This document shows positions 16,435-24,517 of a DNA stretch of 64,000 nucleotides, in pieces. The notes beneath the pieces were generated by a model that made no database searches, was not told where the DNA came from, and saw nothing but the letters and a program-made list of their open reading frames with translations. The DNA is from Kutzneria chonburiensis (GTDB lineage Bacteria > Actinomycetota > Actinomycetes > Mycobacteriales > Pseudonocardiaceae): the NCBI RefSeq assembly GCF_028622115.1, contig NZ_CP097263.1:3410001-3474000 (forward strand). Reading direction: 5' to 3'. Within the stretch, counting starts at the first letter, position 1, and each line of letters opens with the position of its first letter. The translations under genes and the position numbers were made by a program.

Positions 16435-19344
16435 TCACGTCGGCTGCGCCACCACGCCGATGGTCAGCCGGCGCAGGGTGACGATCACCCGGCCGGTCGC
16501 CTGCACGTCGCCGATCGCCCGCCACAGCCGCAAAGCCCGAGCGAGGTAGTCCCGGGCGGAGTCGCTGGTGCCGACGGCGGCGTCGAGGTCGCCGAGCAGC
16601 TGCCAGCACTGGGCTTCGTCCTGGCGGTCGCCGTGCCGGTGGAACACGGCCGCCGCCCGTTCCAGCGCCGTCCGCGCCGGCTGCTGCTCATGCTGGCCGG
16701 CGTGCACCCGGCCGATCTCCATCAGCGTGTAGGCCGCGCAGCGCTCGTCCTCCAGCTCCTCGAACGTGTCCAGCGCCTGCCGCAGGGACTTCAGCGCCGC
16801 CCGCGGGTTGCCGAGCCGGTCGTGCAGGCGGTTGACCCGCCGCCGCATGACGGCGAGCCGGTGCGGATCGTCGAGCGCCTCGGCCCGCCGCAACGCGGTG
16901 TCGAACCAGACCGCGGCCTGGTTCAGGTCGCCCTGGGCCAGCCGCATCGTGGCCATCGCCCCGCACAACTGGGCTTCGAGGTGCCGATCCTCCTCGGCCG
17001 ACGCAATGGCGAGTGCCAGCTCGATGTACGTGACGGCCTCGCCGTAGTTGCCCAGCATGTGGTTCACGGTGCCGAGCATGGACACCGACTGCGCCTTCCC
17101 CAGCCGGTCCTGGACACGTTCGCACAGCTCGTCCGACGCCTCGAGGGCCGCGGTCGCCTCGTCGAACTCGTCCCGGTAGATGTGCAGCTGGGCCAGCCCG
17201 CGCAGCAGCGCCGCCTCGCCACGGAAGTTCCCGGCCGCCCGCACGGCGTCCAGGGCGATCCGATGGCCGTGCTGCCAGTCCTGATACAGGCAGCGGTGAT
17301 CCTGGTAGGTCACGGCGCCGACGGCCAGCTCCCACGCGGTCTCGGCCAGCTGCCAGTTCGCGGCCAGGCTGATCGCGCCGACCAGGTTCTCCCGTTCCGC
17401 GTCGAACCAGCCGAACGCGTCGGCGACCAGCCGGGCCGCGACGTCGTCGGGCAGCGGCCAGCGCGGCGCGGTCCCCGGCTTGGGCCGCAGCAGGCCGGCC
17501 GGCAGCCGGTCCGAGGCCCGTTCCACCAGGTCGAGCCACGCCCCCAGCACCCGGCCGATCGCCTCCCGCTGCTCGGCCACCGGAATCCGGGCGGCGACGT
17601 CGACCGCGCAGGTGCGGATCAGGTCGTGCAGCCGGTAGCGCGGCTGGCCGATGGCGTCCGTGCTGATCAGCCGGACCAGGCTGGCGTCGACCAGGGTGTC
17701 GAGCACGTCATCGGCGTCCGGCCGGCCCAGCAGCGGGCCCAGCACCCAGCCCGGCACCGTGTGCGCGCCGAGCAGGCCCAGCAGGGCGAACGCCCGTACG
17801 GCTTCGGCCGGCAGCAGCCGCAGGCTCAGCTCGACGCTGGCCCGGACGCCCAGGTCGCCGATGCGCAGCTCGGCCGGCCGCCGGGACTCGTCCTCCAGCC
17901 GTTCCCGCAGCACCCGCAGCGACCAGCCGGGACGGCCGGCCAGCTTGGCGCCGGCGATCCGGATGGCCAGCGGCAGGTTGCCGCAGCAGTCCAGGATCGC
18001 CCGCGCCTCGGCCGGCTCGGCGGCCACCCGGTCCGCGCCGACGATGCCGGTGAACAGCTCCCACGCCTCCGCCGGGCCGAGCACATCCAGGTCGATGTGC
18101 CGGGCACCGGGCAGGTGGGTGTGCCGGGCCCGGCTGGTGACCAGCACGGCGCAGCCGCCGGCCGCCGGCAGCAGCGGGCGGATCTGGTCGGCGTGGCCGG
18201 CGTCGTCCAGCACGACCAGCATCCGGCGGTCGGCCAGCAGCGAGCGGTAGAGCGCGGCCCGCTCGGGCAGGCCGTCCGGGATGGCGCGGCCGATCACCGA
18301 CAGCGCGCGCAGCGCCTCGGCCAGCAGCTGGGCCGGCTCCTGGGACCGCTCCGAGGTCGCGGCCAGGTCGAAGTAGAGCTGGCCGTCCGGGAAGGCGTCG
18401 CTGACGTGGTGCGCGGCGCGCAGCACGAGGCTCGACTTGCCGACGCCGGGGCCGCCGACCACGACCACCACCTTGGGGCCGCTGCCCGATGACGCGGTGA
18501 GCAGGCGGCCGACCTCGTCCAACGGCTCGGCCCGGCCGACGAAGTCGGCCACGTCCAGAGGAAGCTGGCGTACCGGCAGCGCCGGCTCGGGCTTGACGCC
18601 GTTGCCGGGCTCCAGGGCCGGGTCGTCGCGCAGGATCTGCTCGTAGCGGCGACGCAGACCGGGGCCGGGATCGATGCCCAGCTCGTCGGCCAGCTGCGCG
18701 CGGATCGACGTGAACACCGCCAATGCGTCCGCCCGGCGGCCCTGCCGGTACAAGGCCAGCATCTGGAGCTCGCGCAGCCGCTCCCGCAGCGGTTCGGCGG
18801 ACGTGAGCATGGCCAGCTCGGCCGCCGCCGTGTCGTGGTCGCCGCGGTCCAGCACCGCCTCGACCAGGTCTTCCCGGGCCGTGTGGCGCAATTCGGTCAG
18901 CCGGGCCCGCTCGGTCCTGATCGGCTCGGCGTCGATCCCGTCGTAGGCCGGACCCCGCCACAGCGCCAGGGCGTCCCTCAGCCGCTGTTCCGCCTGTTGG
19001 CCGGCGTCGGCCTGGTTGATCAGGCCGCCGAACACCGCGCTGTCCAGGTCGTGCGGCGGCAGGTCCAGGCGGTAGCCGGTGCCGATCGACCGCAGCTGCG
19101 GGCCGGTCGCGCCGAACGCCCGGCGCAGGTCGCCCACGTACTTCTGCACCAGGTTCACCGCGCTGCGCGGCGGCTCGCCCTCCCACACCGTGTCGATGAT
19201 CTTCTGACGCTCCACCCGTTCGTTCACGTGCAGCAGCAGCGCCGCCAGCAGCCGCTGGTGCTTGGCCGAGCCGAACCGGACCTCGGTCGTCCCCCGCCAC
19301 ATCACCACCGGCCCCAGCACGCCGAACCGGAACCCCTCTGTCAT
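16435..19344 (-). CDS. SARP/AfsR-type regulator with NB-ARC ATPase and TPR domains
   Basis: The 969-residue protein has the three-part AfsR layout. An OmpR-like winged helix (FGVLGPVVMWRGTTEVRFGS and LVQKYVGDLRRAFG) is followed by the bacterial transcriptional activation domain (to about residue 250). An NB-ARC ATPase comes next with P-loop VVGGPGVGKSSLVL near residue 295 and MLVVLDDAGHADQIR as Walker B, then a TPR-rich C-terminus with FRGEAALLRGLAQLHIY-type helices. Such proteins activate specialised metabolism after ATP binding. No biosynthetic cluster is adjacent, so the target is unclear. It is the first of three SARP-STAND proteins within 11 kb. Confidence 0.93.
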   Translation of the reverse strand: MTEGFRFGVLGPVVMWRGTTEVRFGSAKHQRLLAALLLHVNERVERQKIIDTVWEGEPPRSAVNLVQKYVGDLRRAFGATGPQLRSIGTGYRLDLPPHDLDSAVFGGLINQADAGQQAEQRLRDALALWRGPAYDGIDAEPIRTERARLTELRHTAREDLVEAVLDRGDHDTAAAELAMLTSAEPLRERLRELQMLALYRQGRRADALAVFTSIRAQLADELGIDPGPGLRRRYEQILRDDPALEPGNGVKPEPALPVRQLPLDVADFVGRAEPLDEVGRLLTASSGSGPKVVVVVGGPGVGKSSLVLRAAHHVSDAFPDGQLYFDLAATSERSQEPAQLLAEALRALSVIGRAIPDGLPERAALYRSLLADRRMLVVLDDAGHADQIRPLLPAAGGCAVLVTSRARHTHLPGARHIDLDVLGPAEAWELFTGIVGADRVAAEPAEARAILDCCGNLPLAIRIAGAKLAGRPGWSLRVLRERLEDESRRPAELRIGDLGVRASVELSLRLLPAEAVRAFALLGLLGAHTVPGWVLGPLLGRPDADDVLDTLVDASLVRLISTDAIGQPRYRLHDLIRTCAVDVAARIPVAEQREAIGRVLGAWLDLVERASDRLPAGLLRPKPGTAPRWPLPDDVAARLVADAFGWFDAERENLVGAISLAANWQLAETAWELAVGAVTYQDHRCLYQDWQHGHRIALDAVRAAGNFRGEAALLRGLAQLHIYRDEFDEATAALEASDELCERVQDRLGKAQSVSMLGTVNHMLGNYGEAVTYIELALAIASAEEDRHLEAQLCGAMATMRLAQGDLNQAAVWFDTALRRAEALDDPHRLAVMRRRVNRLHDRLGNPRAALKSLRQALDTFEELEDERCAAYTLMEIGRVHAGQHEQQPARTALERAAAVFHRHGDRQDEAQCWQLLGDLDAAVGTSDSARDYLARALRLWRAIGDVQATGRVIVTLRRLTIGVVAQPT

Positions 19345-19476
19345 CCCCGGCCCTCCCCCTCGTGCCCCCTCGGGGCAAGCTACTCGTCGGCGCGGGCCGG
19401 AATGCCTTTATTCGCAACGATGCGACCGTTCAGGAGCGAGGAGTCACAGGGGTCACGTGATCACACAACGTCACGT

Positions 19477-20427
19477 TCAAGGCAGCATGACCAGCTTTCC
19501 GGTGGCCTGGTCGGCTTCCATGCGCCGGTGGGCGGCGGCGATGTCGTCGAGCCGGAGGACCCGGTCGACGGTTGGCCGGTAGGCGCCGGCCTCGACCTGG
19601 TCGACGATCCGTTGCAGCATCGCGGTATCGCCCTTCACGGTGTCGCTGTGGAAGGCCGTGAGCTTGGTGCCGGTGGGGATCATGGCGATCGGCTCGAGGT
19701 CGGGGATCACCCACCCGCTGAGCGAGCCGGCCACGCACACGGTGCCGCCGCGGCGGACCAGCCGCAGCGAGTCCAGCGCCGTGGCCGCGCCGACGAGATC
19801 GAGCACGAAATCCGGGCCGTCGGGCCAGATGTCCCACGATCCGTCCACCAGCGGATGATCGACACCGGCCGCCGCCAAGACGTCCAGTTTGTCCGGACTA
19901 CGGGTCGTGGCAGCGGTTTCGAGGCCAAGGCCGGCGGCGATGGTGGCGGCGGCCAGCCCCACCGAGGACGTCCCGCCACGGATCAACAACCGGCCTGCCG
20001 TGGCCCCCAACGCATCCAGTGCGCCCTGCGCGGTCAGGTACGTCTCGGGCAAAGCGGCCAAAACCTCCCACGGCAGCGTGGTGGCGACCGGCATCAGCAA
20101 CTCGTTGGGCAGCAACGCATACTCGGCGTAGCCGCCGTCGAACGCCCGCCCCATCTCCCCCATCACGGCCGCGACGGTCGTGCCATCCGGCAGCGTCGGC
20201 GAGGTCGAAACCGCCACCGTGCCAACGCATTCGATGCCCAGCACCCGGGGAAACACCACGCTGGGCGAATGGCCCTGACGGGTCCGCAGCTCCGACCGGT
20301 TCAGGCCCGCACCCCGCACCCGCACCAGGCTCCAGCCCGGCCGCACGGCCGGCACCGGCAACTCGCGGATCTCCAGCACCTCCGGGCCACCGGCCTTCGT
20401 GCAGACTGCCGCGCGCATCGTTGTCAT
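19477..20427 (-). CDS. zinc-type alcohol dehydrogenase/quinone oxidoreductase (MDR superfamily)
   Basis: The 316-residue protein starts at the ATG at 20427 (MTTMRAAVCTKAGGPEVLEI). It shows the MDR catalytic domain (GAGLNRSELRTRQGHSPSVV, VLGIECVGTV) and the Rossmann segment LLIRGGTSSVGLAAATIAAG. There are no structural-zinc cysteines, as in the quinone-oxidoreductase branch, which reduces enones or quinones with NADPH. It is divergent from an AraC regulator, its likely controller, across a 55-base spacer. Confidence 0.92.
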   Translation of the reverse strand: MTTMRAAVCTKAGGPEVLEIRELPVPAVRPGWSLVRVRGAGLNRSELRTRQGHSPSVVFPRVLGIECVGTVAVSTSPTLPDGTTVAAVMGEMGRAFDGGYAEYALLPNELLMPVATTLPWEVLAALPETYLTAQGALDALGATAGRLLIRGGTSSVGLAAATIAAGLGLETAATTRSPDKLDVLAAAGVDHPLVDGSWDIWPDGPDFVLDLVGAATALDSLRLVRRGGTVCVAGSLSGWVIPDLEPIAMIPTGTKLTAFHSDTVKGDTAMLQRIVDQVEAGAYRPTVDRVLRLDDIAAAHRRMEADQATGKLVMLP

Positions 20428-20431
20428 GACG

Positions 20432-20482
20432 CCAACTGTCGTCGCAAGGGCGTCTGGCGGGCTACCGGTAGAATGCCAACTT
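20432..20482. promoter_or_regulatory. direct repeats in the divergent AraC/oxidoreductase promoter
   Basis: GCCAACTG at 20432-20439 and GCCAACTT at 20475-20482 form a direct repeat spaced by 43 bases, four helical turns, in the 55-base region between the two divergent starts. AraC-type activators typically bind direct repeats, so this is a candidate site. Confidence 0.4.
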
Positions 20483-21235
20483 ATGCCCGAAGCCCGCCAA
20501 CCGGCGACGTCACGGCTGTGGCCGTCCGGCGGGGTGCATCTGTGGCCATCTGGTGGCACCAGCCAGCAGCAGATCCACGCACGTGGACACCTGGTCTACG
20601 CGGCGCAGGGCGTCCTGTCGGTGCACACCGAGCGCGGCACGTCGATCGTGCCGGCCAATCGGGTCGCCTGGACGCCGGCCGGCTTCCCGCACCAGCACGC
20701 CGCCCACGGCCACACCGACATGCGGATCGTGTTCCTGCCGGCGTCGCTGGCCCGGCTCGTGCCCGACCACCCCGTGGTCTTCCTGGCCTCCGACCTCGCT
20801 CGCGAAATCCTGCTCGCCCTCACCGGCCCGCAGCCCCGCGACACCGCAGCGCAGGCCCGGCTGCGTCGAGTGCTGGTCGACGAACTCCACGAAGCCCACG
20901 AGCAGCCTTTGCAGCTGCCGACGCCCCGTGACGACCGGCTGCGGTCGATTGCCCAGCTGCTGCAAGACAATCCGGCCGACAACGCCTCGCTGACCGAGCT
21001 CGGTCGGACGATCGGCGCCAGCGCCCGCACCCTGAGCCGGCTGTTCCACGACGAGCTCGGCATGACCTTCTACGAATGGCGAACCCAGCTCCGGGTCTTC
21101 CACGCGCTGGTGCTGCTGGCCGACGGCCACGACACGACGCACGTCGCCCATGCCTGCGGCTGGGCCAATCCCAGCCACTTCATCGCCGCCTTCACCAAGC
21201 TCGTCGGCACCACGCCGGGCCGTCATCGCTCGTAG
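20483..21235 (+). CDS. AraC family transcriptional regulator with cupin sensor domain
   Basis: The 250-residue protein starts at the ATG at 20483 (MPEARQPATSRLWPSGGVHL). The N-terminal half is a cupin-type ligand domain (HARGHLVYAAQGVLSV, VAWTPAGFPHQHAAHGH). The C-terminal 100 residues carry the two helix-turn-helix units (NASLTELGRTIGASARTLSR and THVAHACGWANPSHFIAAFT). It probably controls the divergent oxidoreductase gene. Its end overlaps the convergent SARP-NACHT gene by 13 bases. Confidence 0.93.
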   Translation: MPEARQPATSRLWPSGGVHLWPSGGTSQQQIHARGHLVYAAQGVLSVHTERGTSIVPANRVAWTPAGFPHQHAAHGHTDMRIVFLPASLARLVPDHPVVFLASDLAREILLALTGPQPRDTAAQARLRRVLVDELHEAHEQPLQLPTPRDDRLRSIAQLLQDNPADNASLTELGRTIGASARTLSRLFHDELGMTFYEWRTQLRVFHALVLLADGHDTTHVAHACGWANPSHFIAAFTKLVGTTPGRHRS

Positions 21236-23958
21236 CCGGCAAGCCGCTCCTGCAACCGGGCGTGCCGGAACTGGTACACCGCGCCGACCTGCCGCAATAC
21301 GCCACGCCGATGGGCGTCGTCGAGGAAAGCCATGAACCGCAACGGAATCTGGCCCCGGGCGGCCAGCCACAGCCGAGTGCAGCCGAACGCGCCCCACGCC
21401 CGGGACAGGCAGACGCTGAGCCCGACGCCCACCCCGAACAGGCCGCCGGCCGCCACCGCGTAGACCACGCTCGGCGCGTCCGGGATCAGCTGGCCGCTGA
21501 TCAGCGCCCCGGCGATGCCGTAGAAGATGGTGCCCGGCTTCGGCGCGAAGTACCGGCCGAGCAGCGCGGCGGCGATCCCACCGGCCACGCTCAGCACCAC
21601 GTCGAACCGGCCGTCGAGGATCTCCACGGTCGGCTCATCCTGAGTGAGGGTCAGCGCGAGGCCGTAGAACAGGCCGAGCGACACCGTGAACGACAACGTG
21701 AACGACAACGCGGCGGCGCGATCCTGACGCAGCACGCTGTCGGGGCTGGATACCCGGTTGGCGTCGAGCGGCGTGCCGAGCCAGACGTGCACGCCGACGG
21801 CCAGCCCGAACACCACCGCGACCAGGCCGATCACCCCGATCGGCAGCGACCAGCCGAACCCGAGGCACGCCCCGGCCACCGCGCCGACCGTGAACCGTCG
21901 CGCGAACCGACCGGCGATGCCGGTGAAGGTCGCCTCGACACGCTGCGGCCCGGGCCGGCGGCCGATGGTGTGCGTGACGACGCCGGCGGCGGCGAAGGAG
22001 ACGCCGTAGATCGCCGCGGTCAGCGGGTCCGCGGCCAGCAACCCGGTGAGCACGAACATCAGCGCCGGCGGCAGGCCGAGGTAGAGGCCGACGACGAACC
22101 GCGGCACCGCGTGATCCAGCCGCCACCAGGCAAGGTCACGGGTCCGTTCCCGTTCGAGCCGCCGGGCCAGGAAGGTCAGCCAGCGCTCGACGTGCGCCGG
22201 GTCGTAATCACGCGGCTGGTCCACCCGGGCCGGCGACGACGGCCGCCGCGCGTACACCGACGGCAGGTACGCGTCGAGCAGGTGCCGTTCGATCGCCGCG
22301 CGGTCCGGAAACCGTTCCGTGTCACAGAGTTCGCCCGGGTCGGTGGCCGGGTTGGCATACGCGGTCCGGGCCAGGTCGACCATCAGCGGCGTGCGCAATG
22401 CCTGGGCCAGCGTCCCGGTCGGTTCCCGTCTCAGCCGCTCCACCAACGGCCCCCACCGGGTCTCGCCCGGACGTCGCCGCGCGGTCAGGAAGTCGACGGC
22501 GTCCTCGATCTCCACCGGTTCGATCTCCACCACCGCGGCCCTGGTCAGGAACGAGCCAGCCGCCCGGACGGCGAGCTCGTACTCGGCGCCACGACAGGTC
22601 ACCACCAGCGGGCGACCGGCCCCGACGGCCTGGTCGAGCGCGTCGATCGCCGCCGTGTGCAGGCCCGGCGGCGTCTCGTCGAGGCCGTCCAGGACGGGGA
22701 TGACCCGGCCTTCCAGCACCAGGCGCAGCCCGGCGTCCGGGCCGTAGGTCGCGGTGTTGGCCAAGCCCGGATACTCCTCGACCAGCCGCCGCGCCAGCCA
22801 GGCGTCCAGGTGCTCGTGATGCGGATTCCACGAGGCCAGCGGCAGCAGCACCGGCACCGGCTCGCCCGGCGGCGGGTCCGCGAGCAGGCCCAGCGTGAGC
22901 AGGATGGCCAGCACCGACTTGCCGGCGCCGGGCTCGCCCAGCACCACCAGCTGCCGCGACGGGACCTGCCGGAACTTGGCCACCACGTCGGTCAGGTCGC
23001 CGCTGAGCACCAGCCGCTCCGGGCCGTCGCCGGGCCGGTCGCCCAGCACCGCCGAGGCGGCCGCCGCCACCTCGCGTTCGGTGCTCGACCAGCGCAGCGG
23101 CACCGGCTTCGGGCGGTGCAGCGACCGCATCTCGGCCTCGGCCGTCCACTGCCGGGCGATCGCCGTGGCCAGCTCCTTGGCCGCCCGGTCCAGGTCGTCG
23201 GCCGGCGCCGGCTTCGGCCGGGGACGGTCGTCGCCGCGGAGGATGCGTTCGTGCAGCTCACGGACGTCTTTACCGGGGTCGATGCCCAGCTCCTCGGCCA
23301 GGCCGACCCGCAGCTGCTGGAACACCTTGAGCGCGTCGGCCTGACGCCCGGCCCGGTCGAGGGCCAGCATGAGCTGGGCGTGTGGCCGTTCCCGCAGCGG
23401 ATTCTCGGCCACGACCTCGGCCAGTTCGTCGATCACCTCGCGGTGCTGCCCCAGCGCCAGCTGCCAGTCCACGCACGACTCGAACGCGTCCAGCCGCTGC
23501 TCGTCCAGCCGCGCCGCGCGCCCGGCCAGCATGCCGCCGAGCCCGTCCAGCGCCGGGCCGCGCCACAGCTTCAGCGCCGTCCGGATCTCCCGCACGCCCT
23601 CGCGCAGCGCGCCCTTCTCGGCCTGCCGGCGCGCCTCGGCGACGTGCTTGGTGAACCGCAGCAGGTCGAGCTGCTCATCCGTGACGACGAGGCGGTAGCC
23701 GGGGCCGTCGGTGACGATCAGCCGCTGCTCGGTGTCGCCCAGCCGGTCCCGCAGCGCCGACACGCAGTTCTGCACCTGCTTGGTCGCGGTGGCCGGTGGC
23801 TCGTCGTCCCACGTCGCCTCGACCAGCCGGGCCATCGGCACCACCGCGCCCGGCGTCAGCAGCAACGTCGCCAGCACCCGCTGGTGCCGCGTCCCCGGCA
23901 GCGTCAGCCGGCCCTCCGCCGTCCAGATCTCCAGTGCCCCCAGCACACAGAAGTCCAT
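21223..23958 (-). CDS. SARP-NACHT fusion regulator with a C-terminal membrane domain
   Basis: The 911-residue protein starts with the SARP winged helix (MDFCVLGALEIWTAEGRLTL) and the transcriptional activation domain to about residue 250. A NACHT-type ATPase follows, with P-loop VVLGEPGAGKSVLAILLTLG near residue 340 and Walker B VIPVLDGLDETP near residue 420. Residues of about 620-840 hold seven or eight hydrophobic segments, for example FVVGLYLGLPPALMFVLTG and LPIGVIGLVAVVFGLAVGV. It ends in a short basic tail. A DNA-binding domain tethered to the membrane is unusual for SARPs and suggests signal detection at the membrane or in the envelope. The start is the ATG at 23958; the frame opens seven codons earlier. 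Confidence 0.9.
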   Translation of the reverse strand: MDFCVLGALEIWTAEGRLTLPGTRHQRVLATLLLTPGAVVPMARLVEATWDDEPPATATKQVQNCVSALRDRLGDTEQRLIVTDGPGYRLVVTDEQLDLLRFTKHVAEARRQAEKGALREGVREIRTALKLWRGPALDGLGGMLAGRAARLDEQRLDAFESCVDWQLALGQHREVIDELAEVVAENPLRERPHAQLMLALDRAGRQADALKVFQQLRVGLAEELGIDPGKDVRELHERILRGDDRPRPKPAPADDLDRAAKELATAIARQWTAEAEMRSLHRPKPVPLRWSSTEREVAAAASAVLGDRPGDGPERLVLSGDLTDVVAKFRQVPSRQLVVLGEPGAGKSVLAILLTLGLLADPPPGEPVPVLLPLASWNPHHEHLDAWLARRLVEEYPGLANTATYGPDAGLRLVLEGRVIPVLDGLDETPPGLHTAAIDALDQAVGAGRPLVVTCRGAEYELAVRAAGSFLTRAAVVEIEPVEIEDAVDFLTARRRPGETRWGPLVERLRREPTGTLAQALRTPLMVDLARTAYANPATDPGELCDTERFPDRAAIERHLLDAYLPSVYARRPSSPARVDQPRDYDPAHVERWLTFLARRLERERTRDLAWWRLDHAVPRFVVGLYLGLPPALMFVLTGLLAADPLTAAIYGVSFAAAGVVTHTIGRRPGPQRVEATFTGIAGRFARRFTVGAVAGACLGFGWSLPIGVIGLVAVVFGLAVGVHVWLGTPLDANRVSSPDSVLRQDRAAALSFTLSFTVSLGLFYGLALTLTQDEPTVEILDGRFDVVLSVAGGIAAALLGRYFAPKPGTIFYGIAGALISGQLIPDAPSVVYAVAAGGLFGVGVGLSVCLSRAWGAFGCTRLWLAARGQIPLRFMAFLDDAHRRGVLRQVGAVYQFRHARLQERLAGYER

Positions 23959-24016
23959 CCGCTCCCCTCCCGGATTCACGGATACTAGCCCGTTTGACCT
24001 GCGGAAGGACGACGTG

Positions 24017-24079
24017 ATGACAGTCCGGGGACGACGCCCGGCACGGTGGTGCTCGTTCGGTCACCCGCTCCGGTGGTGA
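24017..24079 (+). CDS. possible 20-residue leader peptide
   Basis: A short frame, MTVRGRRPARWCSFGHPLRW, follows GGAAGGACGACGTG and ends 22 bases before the start of the secreted I36-like gene. It is strongly basic and could be a leader peptide. It is short enough to be chance; only position and the fair ribosome site support it. Confidence 0.2.
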   Translation: MTVRGRRPARWCSFGHPLRW

Positions 24080-24101
24080 TCGAACCGAGGGAGAACTCCA
24101 C

Positions 24102-24515
24102 ATGTCGAAGATCCGCTCCGCGGTGGCGCTGGCCGCCGCCGTGGCCGGTGTCGCCGCCGGCGCCGTGCTCACCGCCGCGCCGGCGTCGGCCGCCACGGCG
24201 CCCTGCCCGGCCAACTACTACTGCTTCTACCAGGACCGCAACTACAACCACGGCACCCACGGCTGGCACCTCAACTACAACACCACCTCGCAGGGCAGCT
24301 TCGACCACCCGCCGTCGGGCCCGGCGGCCGACTACCGCAGCGAGCTGTCGTCGATCATCAACAACGGCGACCGCACGATCTGCGTCTACAACCACCGCGG
24401 GATCCTCGGCGACAAGCTGATCGTCAAGGTCGCCCCGTACCACGACTTCATCGACCTGGCCGACGTCCCCGGAGCCAACGACAAGGCCGACTCCTGGCGG
24501 ATCGGCGGCTGCTGA
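24102..24515 (+). CDS. small secreted protein of the peptidase-inhibitor I36/crystallin-like type
   Basis: The 137-residue precursor has a clear signal peptide (MSKIRSAVALAAAVAGVAAG, cleaved after ASA near residue 31). The mature part is about 105 residues with four cysteines (PCPANYYCFYQD, TICVYNH, IGGC), and YYCFYQDRNYNHGTHGW resembles family I36 (SMPI-like) inhibitors and their crystallin-fold relatives. I36 proteins inhibit extracellular metalloproteases, though many are uncharacterised. The start is the ATG at 24102 after a GAGGGAG site. It sits between two SARP regulators and is divergent from the NACHT one. Confidence 0.8.
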   Translation: MSKIRSAVALAAAVAGVAAGAVLTAAPASAATAPCPANYYCFYQDRNYNHGTHGWHLNYNTTSQGSFDHPPSGPAADYRSELSSIINNGDRTICVYNHRGILGDKLIVKVAPYHDFIDLADVPGANDKADSWRIGGC

Positions 24516-24517
24516 GC

